Shown one piece after another: positions 54,023 through 62,937 of a stretch of 64,000 bases of DNA (position 1 is its first letter; every line of letters begins with the position of its first letter). The DNA comes from Tomitella cavernea (GTDB lineage Bacteria; Actinomycetota; Actinomycetes; Mycobacteriales; Mycobacteriaceae): positions 1-64,000 of the forward strand of contig NZ_JAENKO010000004.1 in NCBI RefSeq assembly GCF_016599145.1. Reading direction: 5' to 3'. The position numbers and the translations under genes were made by a program. The notes beneath the pieces were generated by a model. That model saw only the letters and a program-made list of their open reading frames with translations, ran no database searches and was not told where the DNA came from.

Positions 54023-54657
54023 TCGGCGAGGATGACCTGCTGCTACGTCAGGGCGTGACGGCGGTGCTCGTGGACGGCGGCTTCGACGTGGCAGCGTCGG
54101 TGGGTGACGCCGACGCGCTGCTCGGCGCGGTGGAATTGCACCGCCCCGAGCTGGTGGTGACGGACATCCGCATGCCGCCCGGGAACGCCGACGACGGACT
54201 TGCCGCGGCGCTGCGCATCCGCGCCCGCCACCCGGGCACCGCTGTCGTGGTCCTGTCCCAGTACGTGCAGCGCCGCTACGCCACCGAGTTGCTCGCCGGC
54301 ACTCCCGCCCGCGTGGGCTATCTGCTCAAGCAGCGCATCTCCGATCTGGACTCGTTCCTGGGCGCCCTGCGCGCAGTCGTGGACGGGGGCACGGCGATCG
54401 ACCCGGAGGTGATCGAGGTGATGGTCCACCGGGCCCGCATGGTCGACGGCCGCATCGCACACTTGACGCCCCGGCAGCGCGAGGTCCTCGCCCTGATCGC
54501 TGAGGGGCGCAGCAACTCCTGGATCGCAGAGCACTTGGTGATCTCGGAGAAGGCCGTGGTGCAGCACACCTCGCACATCTACGACGCGCTCGGCATCCCC
54601 GTGGACGCGAACGACCACCGGCGCGTGCTGGCAGTGGTGCGGTACCTCGCCGGGTAG
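54010..54657 (+). CDS. NarL/LuxR-family response regulator
   Basis: A 215-aa regulator. Receiver domain with acidic pair EDD (7-9), phospho-acceptor Asp52 (VVTDIRMPP) and Lys107 (GYLLKQRI). LuxR-type HTH at the C terminus (LTPRQREVLALIAEGRSNSWIA...ISEKAVVQHTSHIYDALG). Start ATG 54010 lies inside the kinase gene, so the two are co-translated and form one two-component system. Target genes are not evident. The alpha/beta hydrolase gene downstream is the nearest candidate. Confidence 0.92.
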   Translation: MRVVIGEDDLLLRQGVTAVLVDGGFDVAASVGDADALLGAVELHRPELVVTDIRMPPGNADDGLAAALRIRARHPGTAVVVLSQYVQRRYATELLAGTPARVGYLLKQRISDLDSFLGALRAVVDGGTAIDPEVIEVMVHRARMVDGRIAHLTPRQREVLALIAEGRSNSWIAEHLVISEKAVVQHTSHIYDALGIPVDANDHRRVLAVVRYLAG

Positions 54658-54843
54658 GGCCCGAAAACACGTCGGCGGCGGCCCGCATCCGTCCGGTCGA
54701 CGCTGTATCCGGCGCGCGACGGGACTTGAGTCTATGGCCTGCCGTCCTCGCGGCGATGACACTGATGCCATGCGAGTTCCGCGCATCTTCGACACCCGTC
54801 CGCCGGCCGCAGCCCGTGCGGTCACAGGAGAGGACACCGGACT

Positions 54844-56082
54844 ATGAGTACCAATCCTGCACGGCGTCGCAACCAGCTGTTCGACAGCGCCTTCCACGAC
54901 CGGTTCGGGCAGTGGCCGGTGGGGTACATCCCCGCCGGCGGAGCCGACATGGGTGACGTGGTCGCCGTCGCGAACGCGGTGGGCGACGGCGACGACTCCG
55001 CGTTCTACGACGCGTTCGTCTCTTCCGGGGATGCGAAGGCCGCCGCAGCGCGGCGGCTGCTGTCCGCGGGGCACCGGCACAGTGCCCGCGGCCAGTTCCT
55101 GCGGGCGAGCTGCATGTACGCCGCGGCCTACCACCCGATCTTCGGCAGTCCCGTCGACCCGCGCCTGCTCGCGGCGTTCGATAAGCAGATGGGCGCGTTC
55201 CGCACGGTGATGGAGCTGTCGGATCCTCCCGTGCGCCCCGCCGGCATCCCGTTCGAGGGCGACGAACTGCCCGCATACCTGGTGCCCGCGGCCGGGCGCG
55301 CCGACGAGGTGCGTCCGCTGCTGATCCTGACCAACGGGTTCGACGCGACGATGACCGACATGTACTTCGCGTCGGGCGTGGCGGCGCTCGAACGCGGCTA
55401 CCACGTGCTCCTGTTCGACGGACCCGGCCAGGGCGCGATGCTCTACCGCCGAGGAGTCCCACTGCGCCCCGACTGGGAAGCCGTGATCGCCGCCGTGGTC
55501 GACTATGCAACGACGGTTCCGATCGTCGACAGCACCCGCATAGCGCTGAGCGGGTGGAGCCTGGGCGGGTACCTCGCCCCCCGGGCCGCCTCCGGCGAAC
55601 ACCGGCTGGCCGCGTGCATCGCGGACCCCGGCCAGTGGGACATCGCCGACTCGATGCGGCGCTTCCTGGCCGTCCTCGGGGTGCCGGACGCGGACACCGT
55701 CGCCTTCGACAGTCTCGACGACGCGACGCTCACCCGGCTCGCCACCGCGATCGAGTCGGACAGAGAGATGCGCTGGCAGATCGTTCAGCGCGGATACTGG
55801 ACGACCGGCGCGGCAGACCTACGCGGGTTCCTCCGTATTCTGGCCGGGTTCACGCTCAAGGACCGAGTGGGCGACATCCGTTGCCCCACACTGCTGACCG
55901 CAGCCGAGAATGACCCTCTCGCCGCAGGCACAAGCGTCTTTTTCGATGCGCTGAGCTGTCCGAAAACCCTCCTGCGATTCACCACCGCCGAGGGCGCTGG
56001 AGAGCACACCGAGATGATCAACCGCTCGCTGTACAACCAGCGCGCACTCGACTGGCTCGACGAGACTCTCGACGCCGGCTGA
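54844..56082 (+). CDS. alpha/beta hydrolase (2,6-dihydropseudooxynicotine-hydrolase-like)
   Basis: A 412-aa hydrolase with an N-terminal helical region (about 1-130) followed by an alpha/beta fold. Triad: Ser239 in GWSLGGYL, Asp357 in AENDPLA and His388 in GEHTEM. FDGPGQG precedes the nucleophile as in the family that includes 2,6-dihydropseudooxynicotine hydrolase and FrsA-like proteins, which cleave C-C or ester bonds. It follows the response regulator by 186 bp, with AGGAGAGG some distance upstream. No signal peptide. Substrate unknown. Confidence 0.82.
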   Translation: MSTNPARRRNQLFDSAFHDRFGQWPVGYIPAGGADMGDVVAVANAVGDGDDSAFYDAFVSSGDAKAAAARRLLSAGHRHSARGQFLRASCMYAAAYHPIFGSPVDPRLLAAFDKQMGAFRTVMELSDPPVRPAGIPFEGDELPAYLVPAAGRADEVRPLLILTNGFDATMTDMYFASGVAALERGYHVLLFDGPGQGAMLYRRGVPLRPDWEAVIAAVVDYATTVPIVDSTRIALSGWSLGGYLAPRAASGEHRLAACIADPGQWDIADSMRRFLAVLGVPDADTVAFDSLDDATLTRLATAIESDREMRWQIVQRGYWTTGAADLRGFLRILAGFTLKDRVGDIRCPTLLTAAENDPLAAGTSVFFDALSCPKTLLRFTTAEGAGEHTEMINRSLYNQRALDWLDETLDAG

Positions 56083-56127
56083 ACGGCCTCGACGTGCACG
56101 CTGCCCGGTCCCCGCGATGAGCGGAGA

Positions 56128-57201
56128 TCACGACGCGAGTCCCCGCCCGGTCACCAGCGGAAGGTCGACGGCAGTGACGATCCCCGGCTTCGCCCCGACG
56201 ACCGCCTCGACGGTGTTGACCAGACGCATCGCGGTCATGATCATGCCGGAGTCGTTGTGGTCGCCGTGCTCGCCGTGGTGGTGGAGGTCGACGGTCATCG
56301 ACGGCTGCCCCGTCACCTCGACCCGGTAGCACCCGTCCCCGCGTGCGGGCCTCGGCCAGCCCGGCGCCTGCGCGGGCGCCGTGCGGGTGACGTGCTCGAG
56401 AACCACCTTCTCCTCGCCGCCCACGGTGCCGACGACCTCGAAACGCAGCGCGGCCGCCGTGCCTTCGGCGACGTGGCAGCACACGGTGTCGAAGTCCTGG
56501 TCGGCGGGCAGGCGCTCGTGACGTTCAACCAGCGGCTCGTCCAACGTGAGCCCCAGTCCTGCCGCGATCTGGCGGACCACCGAGCCCCACCCGAGCGCCA
56601 GCACGCCGGGTTGCAGCAGGAAAGGCGTCTCGTCCAGCGGACGGCCGAACCCGAACAGCTCGGTCATGGTCATCGCCTGATCGTAGGTGCTGTAGTCGGC
56701 GATCTCCGTGCATCGGACCTGGTCAATCCGCTGCGACAGGCTCGTCAACACCAGTGGCAGCACATCGTTGGCGAAGCCCGGATCGATGCCGTTGACGTAC
56801 AGGCTCGCGCCGCCCTGCACCCCGGCGGCGTGGATGCGTTCCACCTCGTCCTCCGGCAACACGCCCCACGGATACTGCAGCAGCACCGGGCCCGAGGACA
56901 CGACGTTGATGCCGTTGTCGAGGAAGAAGACGAGGTCCTGTACGGCCTCGAAAATCCGGTCGTCGGTCATCGCTGTGTGCACGATGCAGTCCGGCCGCAA
57001 CGCCAGCAACGCGTCTCTATCGGTAGTGGCGCGGACGCCGAGGTCTCTGCCCAGCCCGGCGAGTTCGCCCGCGTCCCTTCCGGCCTTGTCCGGGTTCGAG
57101 ACCCACACGCCGACGAGTTCCAGTTCCGGACGTGCGTCGATGCCGGCGATCGCATGCCGCCCCACCGTGCCCGTCGACCACTCCACTACTCGCAGTGCCA
57201 C
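56128..57201 (-). CDS. DapB-like NAD(P)-binding protein (mycobacterial type)
   Basis: A 357-aa protein with an N-terminal Rossmann fold (VVEWSTGTVGRHAIAGIDARPE-type start; GTVG at about 11-14) as in dihydrodipicolinate reductase N-terminal domains. It lacks the DapB catalytic HH motif region and is longer. Members of this group in mycobacteria are annotated as dihydrodipicolinate-reductase-like or amine dehydrogenases, and their reactions are mostly unknown. It is convergent with the hydrolase gene. A real lysine-pathway role is unlikely. Confidence 0.78.
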   Translation of the reverse strand: MALRVVEWSTGTVGRHAIAGIDARPELELVGVWVSNPDKAGRDAGELAGLGRDLGVRATTDRDALLALRPDCIVHTAMTDDRIFEAVQDLVFFLDNGINVVSSGPVLLQYPWGVLPEDEVERIHAAGVQGGASLYVNGIDPGFANDVLPLVLTSLSQRIDQVRCTEIADYSTYDQAMTMTELFGFGRPLDETPFLLQPGVLALGWGSVVRQIAAGLGLTLDEPLVERHERLPADQDFDTVCCHVAEGTAAALRFEVVGTVGGEEKVVLEHVTRTAPAQAPGWPRPARGDGCYRVEVTGQPSMTVDLHHHGEHGDHNDSGMIMTAMRLVNTVEAVVGAKPGIVTAVDLPLVTGRGLAS

Positions 57202-57321
57202 TGCATCCTCCCTTCGTCACCTGATCCGTCGTCTCGCAGTAGACCAGTCGTCCATACCCGCGGTGGCCGCTTTGTTGAAACTCCGCGGTCGTGCGGCCGA
57301 TGCGTCGCGCATATTCGTGCA

Positions 57322-57349
57322 GGCCGGGGCGATTCCGCTCGCCCCGGCC
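57322..57349 (-). terminator. hairpin after the secreted-protein gene
   Basis: Perfect 10-bp stem GGCCGGGGCG (57322-57331) / CGCCCCGGCC (57340-57349) with an 8-base loop, 23 bases after the stop of the minus-strand secreted protein. No T-run, typical for this GC content. Confidence 0.6.
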
Positions 57350-57372
57350 GGCCGTCCGATCCCGTACCCCGA

Positions 57373-57840
57373 TCAGTCGATGGTGAACACGAAGCTCGAG
57401 TGCGGATACCCGGCCTGCACGAACGACGTGACGTCAAGCGGCTGCTGCCAGCTGGTGCCTGCCGTGCCCGTGTTGTCCGCGTAGTCGTCGGCCACCAGGG
57501 TCACGTCGCCGCGCGGCGCCATCGAGGTGCCGGACAGGTGGTAGCTCATGGTCGCCGACACCCCGTTGCCGCCGCCGACCCCCTCCACGGTGATCGTCTC
57601 GCTGCTGTGCGGATTGATCTGCGTGAGCGGCGCGTCCACCCACTGCCCGTCCCGGGCGAAACCGCCGTCGTAGAACATCGTCGAGTCGGTGTTGTTGTTG
57701 ACCGTGATGACAGCGGTGGCGTCGTGCTCGGTGGGCATCGCCTGCGCCACGCCGGTGCCCAGCAGCGCCGCAGTGGCGGCGCCGCCGACGAGGACGGTGG
57801 AGGCGAGGACGGTGGCGGTGGCGCGGGTGGTGATGCTCAT
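57373..57840 (-). CDS. secreted beta-rich protein of unknown function
   Basis: A 155-aa exported protein. Signal peptide: basic start, hydrophobic core (VLASTVLVGGAATAALLG) and probable cleavage after AQA near residue 34. The mature part of about 120 aa is rich in Thr, Ser, Asn and Gly with alternating strands (ITVNNNTDSTMFYDGGF, GNGVSATMSYHL). AGGAG precedes ATG 57840. No Cys and no catalytic motif. The pattern resembles small secreted beta-sandwich proteins of actinobacteria, some linked to the pore-forming aegerolysin-like group, but this is not established. Confidence 0.7.
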   Translation of the reverse strand: MSITTRATATVLASTVLVGGAATAALLGTGVAQAMPTEHDATAVITVNNNTDSTMFYDGGFARDGQWVDAPLTQINPHSSETITVEGVGGGNGVSATMSYHLSGTSMAPRGDVTLVADDYADNTGTAGTSWQQPLDVTSFVQAGYPHSSFVFTID

Positions 57841-57989
57841 GGCGGTAGCTCCTGTGCGAGTCGGTGATGCGGTGTGCCGGTGTGTTCCGGCGATGACTCC
57901 ACTATCCGGGGAGAACCGCGCCGCGTATGTCCCGCTACCGAACGAAACTCCGGTGGAGTCCGCGTGTCCCCCGATCGGCGGACAGGCGG

Positions 57990-58433
57990 CTATCGGCCGG
58001 CGACTCCGTACTCGATGCGGTGCCGGAGGCTCTCGAGCACCGCGTCGGCGAAACGCCCGATGTATCCCTGCACCAGCGTGGCCGCAAGCCACCCCGTGAA
58101 CACGCCGTCGATGCGGAAGTCGACGTGCAGCCGGATCAGGGTGTCATCGCCGTCGGCCACCGCCTCGAACCGCGCGCGGTGGTGGAAACCGCTCTCCGAA
58201 TGCCACGCCAGCACCCCGTCGCCCGCCTCCTCGATGCGCACCCGGCCGCCGACATACATCGTCCCCAGGAGGATGAACACCTCCCAGTGCTCGGCGTCGC
58301 CGCCCGTGTCCTCGACGCGTGCAGTGCGCCCCAGGTCCGCGATCACCGCCATGACCTCGTCGGGGCATGCCAGCACGGCTTCCGTCGCCGGCAGCGGCCG
58401 GTGCACCGTCACCGAACGGGTCATGGACGACAT
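57990..58433 (-). CDS. SRPBCC/polyketide-cyclase-like protein
   Basis: A 147-aa START/Bet v1-fold protein. Seen: an N-terminal strand and helix (VTVHRPLPATEAVLACPDEVMAVIADL), the curved sheet (TLIRLHVDFRIDG) and the long C-terminal helix (GRFADAVLESLRHRIE). The fold forms a cavity for a lipid or other hydrophobic ligand. Its start shares one base with the stop of the acyltransferase gene, so the two are co-translated, which favours a lipid-binding role. Confidence 0.8.
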   Translation of the reverse strand: MSSMTRSVTVHRPLPATEAVLACPDEVMAVIADLGRTARVEDTGGDAEHWEVFILLGTMYVGGRVRIEEAGDGVLAWHSESGFHHRARFEAVADGDDTLIRLHVDFRIDGVFTGWLAATLVQGYIGRFADAVLESLRHRIEYGVAGR

Positions 58434-59290
58434 CAGCTCACCACCGGGATGACGCTCTTGGCGGCCAGCCGTGACAGCGCCACCTGCATCACCGACGTGA
58501 CGTATTCGTAGGCCTCGTCCCAGTCGGGATCATCCCCGTAGCGCTCGTGCAGGTCGATGGGCTCGAGCACCTGGATGCGGATCTTCGCCGGCAGCGGGAT
58601 GTGCGGCAGGTCGGCGGGCAGCAGCCCCCACGGCACGCTCAGGCTGATCGGCACCGACTTGACGCGCAGCAGCTTGTCGAACCGCAGCAGCTTCGCGGTC
58701 TTGCGCCCGTCGTTGAACACGTAGAAGGTCTCCTGGCCGCCGGTCGCGACCACCGGCACGATCTTGACCCCGTTGGCGTGGGCGAGACGCAGGAATCCTT
58801 TGCGCCCGTCGAACACGATCCGGTTCCGGTCGCGCCACGGGCGCAGAGCCTCCACGTCACCGCCCGGGTAGACGAGCACGTTCGCACCGCCACGGAGCAA
58901 TTCCGCCGCGGTGTCCATATCCGCCTGCACCATCCCGAACTTGCGCGCGAAATCGCCGACCACCGGCATGCGGGTGACGATCTTGTGCGCCAGCCCCACC
59001 AGCGGCCGCCCCTCGACGGTGAAGTAGGTGTGATATCCGAGCAGGAACACGAACGTGTCCGGGATGTCGGCGCCGCCGCTGTGGTTGCCCACGAACAGCA
59101 CCGGCTCGTCCGGCACGTTGTCGAAACCGTCCACCTCGGCGCGGAAATACAGGCGTGCGGCCAGCCAGAACCGCGGCAGCATCTCCCGGATGAACTCGGG
59201 GTCCCGCCCCTCCAGCCCGCCCGGCCCCGGCGTGAGAGCGCGGCGCACCGCGGCCGCGGGCTTCCCCAGCAGCGACGTCCATCCGCCCAT
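58433..59290 (-). CDS. lysophospholipid acyltransferase (PlsC-like)
   Basis: A 285-aa membrane-associated acyltransferase. Seen: the catalytic motif NHSGGAD with His70 and Asp75, the acceptor-binding motif YPGGDVEALR (equivalent of FPEG) and later IPVVATGG-like substrate region. It should transfer an acyl group from acyl-CoA to a lysolipid or other glycerolipid. Related members in mycobacteria are annotated as 1-acylglycerol-phosphate acyltransferase-like. It is divergent from the ligase gene at 59459 and coupled to the SRPBCC gene. Confidence 0.87.
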   Translation of the reverse strand: MGGWTSLLGKPAAAVRRALTPGPGGLEGRDPEFIREMLPRFWLAARLYFRAEVDGFDNVPDEPVLFVGNHSGGADIPDTFVFLLGYHTYFTVEGRPLVGLAHKIVTRMPVVGDFARKFGMVQADMDTAAELLRGGANVLVYPGGDVEALRPWRDRNRIVFDGRKGFLRLAHANGVKIVPVVATGGQETFYVFNDGRKTAKLLRFDKLLRVKSVPISLSVPWGLLPADLPHIPLPAKIRIQVLEPIDLHERYGDDPDWDEAYEYVTSVMQVALSRLAAKSVIPVVS

Positions 59291-59458
59291 CGTTCCCCCG
59301 TTTCCAGTGTCCGTACCGATCCGTCACGCCTATCGTCACAGATCCGGCGGCGTTCAGCCTATCGAGGTGGGCCCCTGCGCGCCGACCGTCCGCCGCCTGC
59401 CGCCCTCAGCCCCCGCCCCGGCGCGCGGTCGCCAGGGCCGACGACGATCATAGGCGCC

Positions 59459-61063
59459 ATGCCTCCGATGGATTCCGAGCGCGCGCTGCACGCGCTGCCG
59501 CTGTTCACCTCCGACCCGATGGCGTGGACGCACCTGTCGGCGAGCGAACTCGTGCACCACCGCGCGGCCGTGCAGCCCGACGACACGGCCTACCTCTCCC
59601 CCGCGGGCACCACCACCTGGGCCGAGTACGATGCGCTGGCCGACGCGGTCCGCGACGCCGCATTGACGCTGCCAGGGCCCGCCACCGCGCTGGTCTTCCT
59701 GCCGGACACCGCCGAGTTCCACGCCGCGATCGTCGGCCTGTACCGGGCGGGAGTGCTCGCGGCCGCCACCGGCGCGCGCTCCGGCGCGGCCGAGCTCGCC
59801 CACATCGCCTCCGCATCGGACGCCACCGTCCTCGTCACCGCGCACGAGATGCGCGGGGCGACCGCGCACGCACTGGCCGACGCTTTGCGCACGCGTGGGG
59901 CGAATATCGCGCACACCCTCGTCGTCGAGCCGGGACGCGTCACCGTCGACGGTGCGACCCCGGGCCGTCCCGCTGTTCCGGAAAGGGCGTTCTCCGTCGA
60001 CGACGTGTCCTACCTCAACGCCACCTCCGGCACGACCGGACTGCCGAAGCTCGTCACCCACACGCAGCGGCGCTGGACGACGTTCGCGGCGATCGCCTGC
60101 CGGGGCGCGGATCTGGGGCCCGACGAGGTCGTCGCGTCGTTCGTGCCCTCGCCCTACGGTTTCGGCCTATGGACCGCGCATTTCCTGCCGGCGCTGCTCG
60201 GTCGGCCGGCGGTGGTGCTCGACCGCTTCGACGCCACCGCCGCCGTGCGACTCCTCGCCGAGTACCGCGCGACCCTCCTGGGCGCGGTGAGCACCCAGTT
60301 CCGGATGATGCTGCAGGCCGACCCGGAGGGACTCGCCCGACTCGACGGACTGCGCGTGATGTACACGGGCGGCGAAGCGGTGCCCCGTACGGAGGCCGAG
60401 CGCTTCGAGTCGCTCACCGGCGCCAAGGTTCTCCAGTTCTACGGGTCCAACGAGGCGGGCGGGGTCAGCGCCACGACGGTGTTCGACGGCGACGAGACGC
60501 GGCTGGGCACCGGCGGGCATGTGCTCGACGAGATGCGCCTGCGCCTCTTCGACGCCGGGCGCGAAGTGCGCGGTCCGGGAATCCGGCGCGGGCAGCCCGC
60601 GGTGCGCGGACCGTTGGCGTCTCCCGGGTACTTCCGCGACGAGGCCGCCGATGCGGAGCTGTTCACCGACGACGGCTGGCTGCTGCTGGGCGACGTCGTC
60701 GAAGTGGACGAGGAGAACCGGCTCCGGGTGGTGGGCCGGGTCGCGGACGTGATCATCCGCGGGGGCAAGAACATTTCGGCCGCCGAGGCGGAGGACCTGG
60801 TGCGCGAGCACCCGGCGGTGTCGATGGTCGCGGCGGTCGGCGTGCCGGACACCGTGTTCGGGGAGCGGCTGTGCGTGGTCGTCGCACTCGCGCCCGGGGC
60901 TGCGCTGTCGCTGGGCGCACTCACCGCGTGGCTGCAGGAGCGGGGCGTCACCCGCGAGTACCTGCCCGAAAAGCTCGTCGTCACCGACGCGCTGCCGCTG
61001 GCCGCGGGCGGCAAGATCGCCAAGGCACGGGTGCGGGAGCTGGCGGTGCGCGAGCCGCAATGA
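59459..61063 (+). CDS. AMP-dependent acyl/aryl-CoA or -ACP ligase
   Basis: A 534-aa ligase with A3 motif ATSGTTGLPKLVTHTQ, YGSNEAGG, hinge LGDVVEVDEENRLRVVGRVAD and Lys motif LAAGGKIAKARVREL. The PKLVTHTQ and SNEAGG variants are closer to benzoate/2,3-dihydroxybenzoate-type ligases than to FadD proteins. ATG 59459 (or 59468) is chosen; longer frame lies antisense to the acyltransferase gene. No siderophore or aromatic-degradation genes are nearby, so the pathway is open. It is the sixth ligase gene of the window. Confidence 0.87.
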   Translation: MPPMDSERALHALPLFTSDPMAWTHLSASELVHHRAAVQPDDTAYLSPAGTTTWAEYDALADAVRDAALTLPGPATALVFLPDTAEFHAAIVGLYRAGVLAAATGARSGAAELAHIASASDATVLVTAHEMRGATAHALADALRTRGANIAHTLVVEPGRVTVDGATPGRPAVPERAFSVDDVSYLNATSGTTGLPKLVTHTQRRWTTFAAIACRGADLGPDEVVASFVPSPYGFGLWTAHFLPALLGRPAVVLDRFDATAAVRLLAEYRATLLGAVSTQFRMMLQADPEGLARLDGLRVMYTGGEAVPRTEAERFESLTGAKVLQFYGSNEAGGVSATTVFDGDETRLGTGGHVLDEMRLRLFDAGREVRGPGIRRGQPAVRGPLASPGYFRDEAADAELFTDDGWLLLGDVVEVDEENRLRVVGRVADVIIRGGKNISAAEAEDLVREHPAVSMVAAVGVPDTVFGERLCVVVALAPGAALSLGALTAWLQERGVTREYLPEKLVVTDALPLAAGGKIAKARVRELAVREPQ

Positions 61064-61331
61064 GCACCGACCGAGGACACGCCGGGCGGACCGGCACACC
61101 GGGTGAGGCCTCGAAGCCGGTCCAGGCATGTCTTTCTCGACGCTCTGGATTGCGGAAGGATTCGCGTCGGACACCGCCAACGCCGTGCACTGCCGCGTTG
61201 CGCGTAGCCCTCCGAGTTCATGCCGTTGTCGTGCGGTTTCGCGCGTCCTGCCGCGTGGCCCGGAGTGCACGGTTCCTTCCGCAATGCAGAGCCTCCCAGG
61301 CGCACTGCCGGAGGTCCCGGCGTCGCCGATG

Positions 61332-62210
61332 TCAGCCGAGCCGTATCGGCTCGCCGTACTCGATGGTCCCGTCGGCGTGCACCTCGTAACTCTGCAGCCC
61401 GCCCGGAATCCGTGCCTGGTCGCGGTCCTGCGACACCGCCACCTTGTTGACGGCGTTGCGCGAGATGTCCAGCACCAGCTCCACGGCCTCGGCCGGGGTG
61501 AAGTGCTCGCGCACGGTCCCCGGAAGTTCGCCCGGCAGATACGCGGGACGCCAGATCATCGCGTCCGTCAGCGCCAGCGCAGCCCGCTGCCGGGGAGTGA
61601 AACCGGCATCCTCATAGTCGTCGATCGCGTCGAACAGGTCCTCGTCGGCACCCGCGGCCATCGCCGGTGTCGAACGCAGCGACTTGCACATCCGGCACTC
61701 GTGCTGGCGGGCCCCGCGCAAGCGCACCAGCTCGGTGAGGACCGGCTCCAGCAGCGGCAAGCGCGCCACGGCGCCGACATACTCGCCGACGGCGGGCCAG
61801 AGACCGTCCACTTCTTCGACATCCGCCGGCCACTCCCCTGCCCCGCCGAACAGCTCGGCCAGCGTCCGGCGGACGCGCGGCACCCAGTCGGCCGCATACA
61901 CAGCGAGGGCGAACTCGCCGGCCCGGCCGCCGAGCACCGCCTCGAGATCCGCGTGCTGCGCGGCGGTCACCGCCGACACGTCGAGGCTGAATTGCTCGGC
62001 GAACACCACGGCGGCCGGCTCCACCGCGGGCGCCGAGACCGACGCGAGAGGCTCGAGCCCAAGCGCTCCGGCGCACGTCACGCGGGCCAGCGCCGTCAGC
62101 GCGGCCATGCCGGGCACCACGCCGCAGGCCAGCCGGTCGAGCACGGCGGCGGCCTCCGGCGCGACGTCGACGAGCACTCCGCGGGCGGTCCATTCCCATT
62201 CCGACGACAT
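61332..62210 (-). CDS. AhpD/carboxymuconolactone-decarboxylase-like protein
   Basis: A 292-aa helical protein with the CxxC redox motif ECRMCKSLRS (Cys172, Cys175) typical of AhpD-like alkylhydroperoxidases, set in the second half, plus RQRAALALTDAMIW and FTPAEAVELVLDISRNAVNK, both typical of the family. The first 150 residues form an extra helical half, so it is about twice the common length, perhaps a fused double domain of which only one keeps the Cys pair. GGAG precedes ATG 62210. A role in peroxide reduction or thiol redox is likely. Confidence 0.8.
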   Translation of the reverse strand: MSSEWEWTARGVLVDVAPEAAAVLDRLACGVVPGMAALTALARVTCAGALGLEPLASVSAPAVEPAAVVFAEQFSLDVSAVTAAQHADLEAVLGGRAGEFALAVYAADWVPRVRRTLAELFGGAGEWPADVEEVDGLWPAVGEYVGAVARLPLLEPVLTELVRLRGARQHECRMCKSLRSTPAMAAGADEDLFDAIDDYEDAGFTPRQRAALALTDAMIWRPAYLPGELPGTVREHFTPAEAVELVLDISRNAVNKVAVSQDRDQARIPGGLQSYEVHADGTIEYGEPIRLG

Positions 62211-62391
62211 CTCCGGCGCCTCCTCGATCGTTCGACACGTCCAGCTTCCTGCGCAGCACGGGCGGAGGAAACGTACCGTCCCGCCCAACGGCAGTCAGGG
62301 GCCGGACGAGCAGCGGCGCGACGGACACCCCCGAAGGGGCCCTGCGGACGTACCGTCGAAGGACGCATCTGCACCATCCAGGAGGCTCCCC

Positions 62392-62880
62392 ATGGCCTTC
62401 CGCAGCCGCTTATTCCGTGTACGCACTCTGCGGCCCGCCGCCGTGGCCACGTGCGGCGCTGCGATCCTGGTCGCGGCCGCAGGGACGGCCCAGGCCGGCA
62501 CCGCGTCCACCGTGTCCGGCGACCTGCTCGCGCCCACGGCCGCCGACGGCACCGTGGACGTGCAGGGCCGCACCGACATCGACGCCGCCGACCCGTCCGG
62601 TCCGGGCGGATACCACGACACCACCGACGTCGCCGTCAACGGCGGCACGATGTACGTCAACGACCGCGCCGGCTGGGCGCTCGACGTACTGCGCAGGTCC
62701 GGGGGCGCCTGGGCGTTCCGCGCGGCGGTTCCGACGCAACCGGGGACCGGCCCGTATCTCGACTTCGTGCCATCGGGCGAGCCCGCGCCCGGCGGGGGTT
62801 CACTGGGCGCCGGTTCACTGGGCGCCGGTTCACTGGGCGCCGGTTCACTGGGCGGCCTGACCGGCTCGCTCGGCGGTTGA
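62392..62880 (+). CDS. secreted protein with a Gly-Ser-Leu repeat tail
   Basis: A 162-aa exported protein. Signal peptide ends near AQA at about residue 35. The mature part is polar and acidic. The C terminus consists of repeated GSLGA units encoded by 15-bp tandem repeats. AGGAGG lies eight bases before ATG 62392. No Cys, no known domain. The repeat tail could be a flexible or wall-associated spacer. Function unknown. Confidence 0.72.
   Translation: MAFRSRLFRVRTLRPAAVATCGAAILVAAAGTAQAGTASTVSGDLLAPTAADGTVDVQGRTDIDAADPSGPGGYHDTTDVAVNGGTMYVNDRAGWALDVLRRSGGAWAFRAAVPTQPGTGPYLDFVPSGEPAPGGGSLGAGSLGAGSLGAGSLGGLTGSLGG
62797..62856 (+). repeat. 15-bp tandem repeat, four copies
   Basis: GGTTCACTGGGCGCC repeats at 62797-62811, 62812-62826 and 62827-62841, with a fourth slightly changed copy at 62842-62856. 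The copies are almost identical at DNA level, so the array is recent and likely to vary in copy number between strains, in frame. Confidence 0.9.
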
Positions 62881-62937
62881 TCCTCGGAGGCCCGACGCGA
62901 GCCGGCCGGCGCGCCGACGACGACTCCGCGCCGCGGA

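Noticed and set aside
56128-57201. True dihydrodipicolinate reductase (lysine synthesis)
   Set aside because: Longer than DapB and lacking its catalytic histidine motif; no lysine genes nearby.
59328-59364. Direct repeat GCCTATCG (59328-59335 and 59357-59364) as an operator
   Set aside because: Only eight bases and no symmetry; could be chance or part of promoter elements.
62797-62856. Tandem repeats as a CRISPR array
   Set aside because: 15-bp units directly joined without spacers and within a reading frame; no cas genes.
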